NCBI RefSeq assembly: GCF_014905175.1
Contig: NC_057789.1
Coordinates: 10,478,001 to 10,542,000, forward strand
DNA: 64,000 nt
Direction: 5' to 3'
Origin: Aphidius gifuensis
Lineage: Eukaryota > Arthropoda > Insecta > Hymenoptera > Braconidae
Shown: positions 17,468 through 26,600 of the stretch, piece by piece
How positions within the stretch are numbered: the first letter of the stretch is position 1
Layout of the letters: each line of letters opens with the position of its first letter
The notes under the pieces: model-generated
Told to the model about the DNA's origin: nothing
The model's database searches: none
The model's input: the letters and a program-made list of their open reading frames with translations, nothing else
Made by a program: the position numbers and the translations under genes

Positions 17468-18697
17468 ATGGAAGAAATCTTAAATATTCAAAAACCTATA
17501 ATATTTGATGAATCAGTCGCTCATTATGAGCTTCACACTCATCTGCCATATGGCGCTTCAAAATTTAATAATAGTGATGAAATAAGAATTGGAGTTCAAC
17601 ATCAAGACTTGTGTTTATTACCAAGTAAAAGTTCACTACATATTACAGGAAAATTTACAAAAAGTAATGGAACTGCTGTCGCTGCTACAACTTCTCTTGT
17701 TAAAATGTCAATTGCTCATATGTTTGAAGAAATTCGTTATGAAATAAATGGCATTGAAGTTGATCGTAGTAAAAATGTTGGTCTTACAACTTTAATGAAA
17801 GGATATGTATCATTTAACCCTAATCAAAAAGCATTTCTTGAAAATGCAGGCTGGATAAACGATGAAAAAATATTTGATAATGAAGGAAATTTTAATATAT
17901 CAATTCCATTGAATATATTATTAGGTTTCGCTGAAGATTATCGTAAAATAATTATTAATGCAAAGCATGAACTTATTATTGTAAGATCGAATACAGATAC
18001 AAACGCATATAAACAGACAACTGTTGCTGATGCTGCTGCTGCTGCTGAAAATGTAAAAATTAGTTTGGAAAAAATTGAGTGGATAGTGCCATATATACGA
18101 GTGTCAGACAAACAAAAAATTCAATTACTTAATTTTATTGCAAAAGATCCATCTATAGCAATGAGTTTTCGTACTTGGGAGCTGTATGATTATCCTTTGC
18201 TACCAGCAACAACAAAGCATATTTGGAGTGTTAAAACATCAACACAACTTGAAAAACCAAGATACGTCATCGTTGGTTTTCAAACAGCACGAAAAAATGT
18301 TGCAAATAAAGATGCCAGTCTTTTTGATCATTGTAAGATGAGAGATATTAAACTATTCTTGAATTCTCAATCATATCCATATGGTAATCTTAATATTAAC
18401 ATAACACAAAATCAATATGCTTTATTATATGACATGTTTGCTCAATTTCAAGTTTCGTATTACGGAAAAGAGTCAGAACCATTATTAACAAAAAAAGAAT
18501 ACATAGATCAGGCTCCTCTTATTGTGATTGATTGTTCAAAACAAAATGAATTTTTAAAATCTGGACCCGTTGATATACGACTTGAATTCGAATCATTCGA
18601 ACAGTTTCCCGCTGAAACATCGGCTTATTGTTTAATATTACATGATCGCATTGTCGAGTACAATCCAATCAGTGGCTCCGTCAGAAAATTAGTTTAA
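17468..18697 (+). CDS. Double-jelly-roll major capsid protein (cassette 1)
   Basis: 409 residues from the ATG at 17468 (context ACCATGG; the upstream in-frame TTG is ignored). The length, mostly-beta pattern and position after the penton gene fit the hexon-like major capsid protein of Polintons/adintoviruses. Recognisable blocks include FNNSDEIRI, MFEEIRYEINGIEVD, FRTWELYDYPLLP and SGPVDIRLEFE. An alanine-rich loop (repeated GCT codons near 18030) looks like a surface insertion. A second, broken copy lies at 21904-23115. The frame is intact, so this is the only capsid copy able to form the shell. TATACAA at 17436 may be its TATA element. Confidence 0.8.
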   Translation: MEEILNIQKPIIFDESVAHYELHTHLPYGASKFNNSDEIRIGVQHQDLCLLPSKSSLHITGKFTKSNGTAVAATTSLVKMSIAHMFEEIRYEINGIEVDRSKNVGLTTLMKGYVSFNPNQKAFLENAGWINDEKIFDNEGNFNISIPLNILLGFAEDYRKIIINAKHELIIVRSNTDTNAYKQTTVADAAAAAENVKISLEKIEWIVPYIRVSDKQKIQLLNFIAKDPSIAMSFRTWELYDYPLLPATTKHIWSVKTSTQLEKPRYVIVGFQTARKNVANKDASLFDHCKMRDIKLFLNSQSYPYGNLNINITQNQYALLYDMFAQFQVSYYGKESEPLLTKKEYIDQAPLIVIDCSKQNEFLKSGPVDIRLEFESFEQFPAETSAYCLILHDRIVEYNPISGSVRKLV

Positions 18698-18728
18698 ATT
18701 TAATCCTAAACTCAAAATCTTTCATTCA

Positions 18729-18917
18729 ATGTTTAACTTTTATGGAGTAAACATTGAAATGTTTAAAAAAAATAAATCTACTGACGAATATTCTGATAAA
18801 ACTCCTTTGATCAAAGAGACAAAAGCTGAAAAAGAAGAGAGAAAACAACAACAATACAACGAACCGAAATCTAAAGATTCTAAACTTTTTTCTGCTTGGT
18901 CAAAAAAAGGAAAATAA
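18729..18917 (+). CDS. Small charged protein after the major capsid gene
   Basis: 62 codons beginning 31 nt after the capsid stop. The product is very rich in Lys, Glu and Gln (KAEKEERKQQQ) with no membrane segment. I do not recognise it and no counterpart was found after the second capsid copy. The tight spacing suggests it belongs to the virion operon-like array. Confidence 0.45.
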   Translation: MFNFYGVNIEMFKKNKSTDEYSDKTPLIKETKAEKEERKQQQYNEPKSKDSKLFSAWSKKGK

Positions 18918-18945
18918 TTTAAAAAAAACGTTTTGCTTCGAAATA

Positions 18946-19119
18946 ATGGATAAAAATACAAGTGGTAATAGCTCCTCGCGTTCAAGTGGAATGCAATACG
19001 AATCAAAAGTTGAAAAAGAATCGAGGAAAAATTATTTTGAAATATCTAAATCATTGCGAGGTTCAGAACCATATTATGGTTATGTAAAGCAAGGTAAATG
19101 TGGCTCAGTAGGATGTTAA
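18946..19119 (+). CDS. Small serine-rich open frame cut at the cassette junction
   Basis: 57 codons from the ATG at 18946, hydrophilic and Ser-rich at its start. The last few codons and the TAA coincide with the point where the following minus-strand ATPase copy loses homology (about 19113-19120). This looks like the 5' part of a longer gene fused by rearrangement to the second cassette. Function unknown. Confidence 0.4.
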   Translation: MDKNTSGNSSSRSSGMQYESKVEKESRKNYFEISKSLRGSEPYYGYVKQGKCGSVGC

Positions 19120-19660
19120 CATTATCATTATAAACATGCTTAAGATTCGTCTCATCTTGTTTAAACAAAACTAAAAAGTTGATGTTGTCACGAATGAGAT
19201 GTTTTGGTATACGAGCATATGATTGACATAAATAAAAGCTGTCAACTTTTTTATGTCTACCCATACAAAAATATGCTTTGATGTTATCTTGCTTTTCAGT
19301 TGCTACATCATCAAATATGAAGATAGAACTCGGTTTTGCATCATCTACAGAAACAACTTGTTCATTATCAGAGAATGGTAAATAATTCATACCCTTTATT
19401 AATTCTTCCAAAAACTGATATTTTGGTTGATTCAACGATTTCGAATAGACATAAATATTTGAAAATCGTAATCCATTTGGATCGGTGATAAGACTCAAAA
19501 GAGCATTAGTTTTTCCACAATTGGAGGGACCAACAAAAACTCCTCTGATTGTATTTGGTAGTAAATCTCCATGACGTTTTGTTATTCCTTCACCTTTTTT
19601 CGTTGTTAATATATCAAAATTTTTGACTGATAATTTCTTTTGTTGCATCTTAAACTCCAT
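19118..19660 (-). pseudogene. Truncated packaging ATPase (cassette 2)
   Basis: From the ATG at 19660 this frame keeps Walker A (GPSNCGKT), Walker B (IFIFDDV) and the FCMGRHKKVDSFYLCQSYA block. After VYNDNVN it departs from the intact ATPase, so the last 50-odd residues are missing; the rest of the open frame reads through foreign sequence to 19046. The truncation point is the junction between the two capsid cassettes. Confidence 0.85.
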
Positions 19661-19670
19661 TGTATTTTGA

Positions 19671-19718
19671 ACTGACTGAAAGTTATATATTCTTCTGTTT
19701 TATACTATTTTCATCAGT
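19671..19718. promoter_or_regulatory. Divergent promoter of ATPase and PLA2 genes (cassette 2)
   Basis: Plus strand: TATATATT at 19684 is 32 nt before the A of ATCAGTTT (19716). Minus strand: TATAAAA from 19704 is 27-31 nt before two overlapping TCAGT initiators (19671-19679). The arrangement matches the cassette 1 promoter although the sequence has diverged. Confidence 0.6.
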
Positions 19719-19724
19719 TTCAAT

Positions 19725-20609
19725 TTGATGATGATAGAACATACATCTCAAAAGAAAAAGAAAAAATCTGGGGGTGGTATTTTAAATAAATTGATAAATA
19801 AACTTCCATTCGAATTACATTTCCCCGGATATTCATACTGTGGACCTGGTACGAAATTGGAAAAACGATTAGCTAGAGGTGATCCTGGAATTAATCCGCT
19901 GGATGCTGCTTGCCAAAGACACGATATTGCTTACACTCAAAATCGAAACAACATAAATTTGAGGAATAAAGCTGATGATATATTAGCAACAGAAGCGACG
20001 AAAAGAATTTTTGCGAAAGACTCTTCGTTAGGAGAGAGAGCTGCAGCTGCTTTCGTATCAAAAGCAATGCGTGTTAAATCAAAATTTGGAATGGGTGTTT
20101 CACTGAAAAAGAGAAAACCATCAACTAAAAAAGGATCTTGTGTTAGAAGAAAAAAGTGTTCAAAAAGAAAAACAAGAAGTAAAAAAATTAAGAAAGTTTC
20201 ATTCAATAAAATTGTTCAAGCGGCAAAGAAAGCTATGAAATCTTCAAATGGATCATTAACATCAATTAAATATGCTTTAAAAGGAGCTAGAGCAGCAGTG
20301 AAAAGTAATGGTGGAAAATCGAAAGTTATAATCCCAAGAATTTTACCACTAACTTCAACTGTTGAAAAAGTAGGTGGTGCTTTACCGCTTCTGATACCCA
20401 TATTGTCAGCTGTTTCAGCATTAGGTGGCTTAGTTGGTGGAGCATCTGGGATTGTTAAAGCTGTTAATAGTGCAAACGCATCAAACAAACAGTTAGCTGA
20501 AAGTATTCGTCATAATAAAATGCTTGAGTCATTAGCAATTGGGAAAGGATTATATATGACACCCTATGAAAGAGGAATTGGTTTACATTTAAATCCAAAA
20601 AACTTTTAA
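19725..20609 (+). CDS. PLA2-type minor capsid protein, catalytic site intact (cassette 2)
   Basis: 294 residues; three adjacent ATGs (19725, 19728, 19731) could start it. The calcium loop YCGPGT and the catalytic helix CQRHDIAY are both present, as in secreted and parvoviral phospholipase A2. A basic, Cys- and Arg-rich middle (RRKKCSKRKTRSKK) would bind DNA or act as a nuclear signal. A hydrophobic Gly/Ala-rich segment (LPLLIPILSAVSALGGLVGG) and the conserved GKGLYMTPYERGIGL tail follow. The expected role is membrane breach during entry and core packaging. It is the intact counterpart of 15409-16206 and is followed 2 nt later by the protease ATG. Confidence 0.82.
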   Translation: MMMIEHTSQKKKKKSGGGILNKLINKLPFELHFPGYSYCGPGTKLEKRLARGDPGINPLDAACQRHDIAYTQNRNNINLRNKADDILATEATKRIFAKDSSLGERAAAAFVSKAMRVKSKFGMGVSLKKRKPSTKKGSCVRRKKCSKRKTRSKKIKKVSFNKIVQAAKKAMKSSNGSLTSIKYALKGARAAVKSNGGKSKVIIPRILPLTSTVEKVGGALPLLIPILSAVSALGGLVGGASGIVKAVNSANASNKQLAESIRHNKMLESLAIGKGLYMTPYERGIGLHLNPKNF

Positions 20610-20611
20610 AG

Positions 20612-20974
20612 ATGCTACCACATCATGCTTTATCTGATAATGATATAATGGAATGTGCAGTCCAATTAAAAATACCTAACTTTCGTGGAGTATTCATGCG
20701 TAATGAAATGCCTAAAAAAGGACCATGGCGTGTTGAATGTGGAATTGTTAATCTAGATAATAAAGAGAATAATGGTACACACTGGGTTGCATATAAAAAA
20801 ATGAACATGGATACTGCAATTTATTTTGATAGTTTTGGAAATCTACAACCTCCTTTAGATCTTGTCAGATATTTAAATGTTGGTAGCATCAAATTTAATC
20901 ATCAACGATTTCAAAATTGGAATACTTACAACTGTGGTCATTTATGTCTTCAATTTTTATTGGGGATGATATAA
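20612..20974 (+). CDS. Adenain-like capsid-maturation protease, intact (cassette 2)
   Basis: 120 residues from the ATG at 20612. Catalytic His in GTHWVAY, acidic residue in YFDSFGN and Cys in NCGHLCL match the adenovirus/Polinton maturation protease, which cleaves scaffold and minor capsid proteins during virion assembly. The length is short compared with adenovirus protease (about 200 residues) but equals cassette 1. The frame and start are intact, unlike the cassette 1 copy. Confidence 0.85.
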   Translation: MLPHHALSDNDIMECAVQLKIPNFRGVFMRNEMPKKGPWRVECGIVNLDNKENNGTHWVAYKKMNMDTAIYFDSFGNLQPPLDLVRYLNVGSIKFNHQRFQNWNTYNCGHLCLQFLLGMI

Positions 20975-21009
20975 AAACTGATTCATTTAATTTTTTAGTA
21001 TACAATTAA

Positions 21010-21678
21010 CTTTCGTCATTTACGTTAACTCTATCTGGGAATTCATCAACATTAGAGACACAATATTTTCCAGCAATTGAACTTAAAAGAGAAAAAAACT
21101 ATTATCTAAGTCTTGCATCATTTTTAACATTTAATTCAATTCCAAATATTGATGAAGATATAAACAAAGTTTATTTGGGAGATAATGAAATCATAACAAT
21201 TCCAACTGGAAGTTATGAACTTGAAGATATTGCAAGTGTTCTTCAAAACCATTCAATCGAATTGTGGGCTGGACAAAATACATTACGTAGTTATATCAAA
21301 AGTTCAAAGTATATAGATTTCAGATATCCCGATTCTATCGCTGATATACTCGGTTTTACACCACGTGTATTAGAAGCAAATCATCTTTATGAGTCAGATC
21401 TGCCTGTTAATATTAATCGAATTAACGCATTACGAATTGAGTGTAACATTACAACAGGTGCATACAGTAATAATAGAAAAGTTCATACAATTCACACCTT
21501 TTTTCCTACAACACCACCAGGCTATAAAATTATTGAAGTGCCAACTAATCCAATATATTTACCGGTAACAGTGAAAACAATTGATTATCTTCAAATAAAA
21601 ATTGTAGATCAAGACGGTAATCTTGTCAACTTTCGTGATGAAACAATTACAGTAAGACTCTATATAAAGTCTGGATAA
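21010..21678 (+). pseudogene. Penton-like protein without a start codon (cassette 2)
   Basis: The open frame from 21010 to TAA at 21676-21678 encodes FTLTLSG and the ALRIECNITTGAY, VHTIHTFFP and IVDQDGNLVNF blocks shared with the penton copy at 16598. The codon before it is TAA (21007) and the region equivalent to the cassette 1 ATG has no ATG, so the start is lost. Otherwise it is undamaged. Its stop overlaps the next ATG (TAATG). Confidence 0.8.
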
Positions 21679-21857
21679 TGGTGTTAGTATTCAATAATGA
21701 TAAAAAAACTAAAAGAGGATTTGCATATAAAACGTCAGAATGGACTCCACCAGTCACTCATCATCGAACAGTGAAGGAGTTAACACCTCAGAATATCAAA
21801 TTCCTAAAAAGTCTCGGATTAAAAGTAAAAATTTTGAAATTGGAAGTGGAAATTTGA
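21678..21857 (+). CDS. Tiny conserved Polinton protein (LGLK motif), cassette 2
   Basis: 59 codons whose ATG overlaps the penton stop by one base. The C-terminal half (LTPQNIKFLKSLGLKVK) is the conserved part shared with 17281-17433; the N-terminal half is different and longer. Function unknown. Confidence 0.65.
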   Translation: MVLVFNNDKKTKRGFAYKTSEWTPPVTHHRTVKELTPQNIKFLKSLGLKVKILKLEVEI

Positions 21858-21903
21858 TTGGGTAAACATTTCTTGTTTTAACTGTTCATATAAGTAAAAA
21901 AAA

Positions 21904-23115
21904 ATGGTTGATGAAAGTGTATTAGCAATCGATTCACCGGTTCAGTTTGATGAAAGTATTTCACATTATGAAATTCACGCTCATCAACCTTATGGATCTT
22001 CAAGTTTTAATAATAGTGATGAAATAAGAATCATTCTTCAAAATCAAGATTTATTTATTCTTCCATCAAAAAGTTTTTTACATATAAGTGGTAAAATAAG
22101 TAAAAAAAAATACTCAAACAGCTCCAACAAAAGTTAAATTAGTGCACAATGCAATGTGTCAAATGTTTGATGAAATTCGATATGAAATTAATGGTATAGA
22201 AGTTGATAAATCAAAAATTGTTGGTGTTACAAGTACAATCAAAAATTATCTTTCAATTAATTCATCAACTAACTTGGAAAATGCTGGGTGGATGAGTATC
22301 GATGAAAATGTACAGTTGACGAATAATGATGGATATTTTGATGTATGTATACCATTGAAAATGCTTCTAGGATTCGCTGAAGATTATAAAGAGATTATTG
22401 TAAATGCGAAACATGAAATCATTCTTATACGTTCACGTAATGATATCAATTCAATAATTCCAAACGATGATACAGTCGTTGCTGAAGAACAAATTGATAT
22501 CAATATTATGAAAATAGAGTGGCTCATACCATATGTTATGTTATCGAATAAACAAAAAATTGAAATGATGAAATATATTCAAAAAGATCCATTAATCTCT
22601 ATAGGATTTCGATCATGGGAATTATATGAATATCCACTTTTACCAAGAACTAATAAACATATTTGGACTATAAAAACTGCATCCCAATTAGAAAAACCTT
22701 GATATGTTATCCTTGTTTTTCAAACAAATAGAAAAAATCAATGGAATAAAAATGCTAACAACTTCGATCATTGTAATATTAGTGATGTTAAATTACATTT
22801 GAATTCTCAAATTTATCCTTATGGAAATTTGAATCTTGATATAAATAAAAATCAGTTTGCATTATTATATGAAATGTATGCAAATTTCAGTGAATCAACA
22901 ACAATTTTTAATTTCAAAAGAAATATTCAAATCAAAATTACCTTTTATTGTGATTGATTGTAGCAGACAAAACGAAATGTTAAAAAGCGGACCAGTTGAT
23001 GTGCGTTTGGAATTTGAATCAAAAGAAAACGGATACATCAGCGTATTGTTTAATAATTCATGATCGTATATTAGAATATAAACCGATTAGTGGTATTATT
23101 AGAAAATTAATATGA
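21904..23115 (+). pseudogene. Major capsid protein with frameshifts and stop (cassette 2)
   Basis: Homologous along its length to the intact capsid protein at 17468-18697. It begins at ATG 21904 and shifts frame in an A-run near 22105. It is open from 22142 to a TGA at 22700 where the paralogue has Arg, and shifts frame again near 22890 and 23030 before the conserved C-terminus ending at TGA 23113-23115. At least three frameshifts and one stop make it dead. Confidence 0.9.
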
Positions 23116-23187
23116 TTAATAATTAAAAATGTAATTGGAAGAATAAATAAAAGAAAAAATACAACAAAAAATTAGAAACATATTTTT

Positions 23188-23568
23188 TTATTCATAAAAA
23201 TCAGGATGATCTATAATTTCTTCTTCTTCATCATAATCTTCAACAACTCTCTTATTATTCCTTTTTTGAAAAATTTCATCAAATTCCACACATTTATTAT
23301 CATCTCCTGAAACAGACATCCTCAGAATTCCTTTCTCAACTGCTTCTGAAAATTCTTCATAGTCGTTTTTCTCAGCTTTAAAATGTTCAACAAATCTCGA
23401 TGGAAGAAAAACTTGAACAACTTTATTTAATTCAACTGTCACTCCTAATCTATATTTCGTATCCACTTGACGCACTTTCGTCACTTTGTAAACTTTTCTA
23501 TTTTGTAGTTTCTTAATTGATAGATATTCTTTTGCTTTTTCCAATTTTTTCAAATTTTCCAAACCCAT
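23188..23568 (-). CDS. Small Polinton-terminus protein with FLP-S-R motif, candidate ssDNA-binding (element II/III)
   Basis: 126 residues from the ATG at 23568; the longer frame to 23601 crosses an intron acceptor. It shares TKY...V-FLP-R-V with the gene at 5748-6052, and its acidic tail (DYDEEEEIIDHPD) recalls bacterial and viral ssDNA-binding proteins. An 83-nt 5'UTR intron (about 23574-23656, donor GTAAGT) precedes it, as in its homologue. It converges on the broken capsid gene and marks the right end of the element. Its 5'UTR exon runs into the truncated Copia element at about 23690. Confidence 0.62.
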   Translation of the reverse strand: MGLENLKKLEKAKEYLSIKKLQNRKVYKVTKVRQVDTKYRLGVTVELNKVVQVFLPSRFVEHFKAEKNDYEEFSEAVEKGILRMSVSGDDNKCVEFDEIFQKRNNKRVVEDYDEEEEIIDHPDFYE

Positions 23569-23689
23569 TTTATCTTTATAAAAAAATATTAAAATAAGCA
23601 AATTATTAATAAAAGCAAATAAAAATAATATTCAAATCCAAATTTTCAATACTTACATTTTATTCTAACCTCAAAATCTAACCTCTTAA

Positions 23690-26600
23690 TATTCTTTTAG
23701 CAGCTGACCAATGTTGTGCATTATTATTATTATTAAATTGACTTAAGAAGTTTACAGCAAACATAATATCTGGTCTGGTACCCACTGCCAGATACATAAG
23801 ACTTCCAATTAATTCTTGATACTTATGTCCTTCATGTAACACTTGATTTTCTTGTAATTTATTATCATCAAATTGTAAATTTCTTTCAATTGGTGTTTTA
23901 ACAGGTTTACAATTTTCCATGTTAAATCTTTTCAACATGTCACTTATATATTTGGTTTGTGTTATTGTCATCACATCATTGTCTTGTTTTATTTCAAGAT
24001 CAAGACAATAACTTGCTTTACCCAAATCTTTGATCTCAAAACAATTTTTCAACTTCATTTTAATTTCATGTGTCCAACTTTCATCTGTGGATGATATCAA
24101 TATATCATCTACATTGTAACCGATTTTCTGACCTGCACGGCGAGAACTATCGGCCAAGGTTAACAACGAGGATTTCTCACCATCCTCCTCAAAATCACCG
24201 GGGGGAGCCGTGTTGGTTATCTCGGAAGCCAACAACCGTGGGAGTCACGAGAACTAATTCGGGAGCCTCACTCAGTCTTAGAAATGGTAGAGGGGCGCGG
24301 TCCACCTGATTGGATTATGAAATACGTAATTAAACCTGAGGGAACTATCGTGAACCAAGCATAGTGTATTACATATGCCTATATTACATTGCGACTATAC
24401 TATAGTAAAATACCTACGTCACAAGTATCGTAAGTGTGGGAGCAAATAGTCTACATGTGAGATATGTATTTTGTATAGGGAACCATACAGCGATCCATCC
24501 GTGACCAGGTCTTACACATACGTTGCCATTGCAATAATAATATATCTCAATATTTTTATTATTGTTATTATTTACAGCGATCCATTCGTGAACTTACACA
24601 TACACATTTATGTGCGATGAATATAATAATAATTATTATTATAATGAGAGAACCATATAGCGTGATCATTAGTATTAGTCCATCATTGGAAATTCAGACA
24701 GAGTTTCACCAGGACTTAACGTCTGATACCTAGGGAACTTTTACGAGAGATCCAAACGATGTCGAGAGAACCAGTAGTGAACCAAGAGAGCCAGTCAAGA
24801 GAAGAGAAGTGATCAGTTCGAGAGCCAGACAAGTTGTGTCGTCTCACGACGACGTTCAGTGCTTAGCTGCTATGAGCTTTAACCCCACTTAGTAGCACTC
24901 TCCTACCTATCGCCCCCGGACATGCGCAGCACGCTTTCCTAGCCCGCAGTTCGATAGGTTTACGATCGGGCTTCGTACGCAGCCTTTGGTGAGTTCGTCT
25001 CTTCGACGGAGGAGTGGAGCCATCGCCGCAATAAGGTTTGGTGTATCAAGACATCTTATAAACATCGAATAGGCGCCCCATTGATGTCATATATAATAGT
25101 CTTGACCCTACACAGAGCCTTGCACTAGTGATCCTTTATTTATTAATAACCAACCCCCATTGGTTATTAATACGTAAACGTTAACAAATAAATAATCCAT
25201 GTCTATTCTGATGATTATTTATTTCGAGAACCCACGAAATAATAAATTTCGTTACAACATATACCACTACTAATAATAATTGTTTATTTCTCTTTGACAT
25301 ATATAAACAGCTGTCATACTTTGACTGTACCATATTCAAGCTTGTTAACACACTATTTAACTTTTTGTACCATTGTCTACTGGCTTGTTTCAATCCATAC
25401 AAAGCCTTGTTCAAGTGACATACTTGGTTACCATCTTTCAACTTGTTTAACATTTGTTTTGCTTGATATGAACAATTATTATTTTCTTGAACAATCATTT
25501 TTAATGATTCGTGTATATATTCAGGTATTTCCATGTATATATTTTCTCCTAAATTAGCATTTAAAAATGCTGTAATTCACGTCTATTTGGTGTACCTTCA
25601 TGTCAAATTGTACTGATAGTGACAAGAACACTCTTACTGTGCTCAGCCTCACTACTGGTGCAAATGTATTGTTATAATCCAACCCTGGACGTTGTGAATA
25701 ACCTTTAATTACAAGACGTGCTTTTCTTTTATTTATTTTACCTGACTCATCATATTTATTTTTCAATATAATTCTACTACCAATAACCTCTCTGTCATTT
25801 GGTCTAGTTACAATATTCTAGGTTTTATTGTTGAGCATTGCCTCAAATTCTTCTTTTATGGCAATCTTCCACTCATTTGTATCATCACCATTTAATGCAT
25901 CTTCAACTCGTACTTCACCAATACATGCTGATTCTTCTTCATAGTTTAACGTCTTTTGATGTTGAACATTTTGATATACTTTACGGGTCTACCACGTCCA
26001 CCAGTTCTTATTATCATTGGACGTCCTTTGCCTCTTGGTGTTACATGATCTTGTTCAAGATCTGAATTTAATATTTTGTTCATCTTTTCTTGATGCTTAT
26101 TTACATTTTGATTACTTTTACTTATTGAAGCAGGACTGAATCCTTTAAAACCTTCATTTATACTGGTATTATTATCATAATTTTGTATCACGTTTTCTTC
26201 ATGTTCATTATCTTCATTGTTTATAAACTCATTTTCTGACAACAAATGTTCTTCATTAATAATTTTTATATTGTTATTATCAACATCATCATCAAGTATA
26301 ATAACATCTCTACTTATTTTTAACTCGTTTTCATGTGTTAACCAAACACGATATGCTTTAGTTTCACTTGTTCCTGTTGTCATTTTGTCATCATCATATC
26401 CAAGAAAAATACATTCTTTTGTTCTTTCAGCCATTTTATCCTTGTTTGGATTTTTATTTAAACAGTGACCTTTTGATCAAAATATTTTTAAATGTTTAAT
26501 ATATGGTGTTTTCCCATTCCACAATTTATAAGGTATTTCTCCATTGATGCTTTTTGATAGATACCTATTTCTTGAATAATTGGCAGTAGCTATTGCTTCA

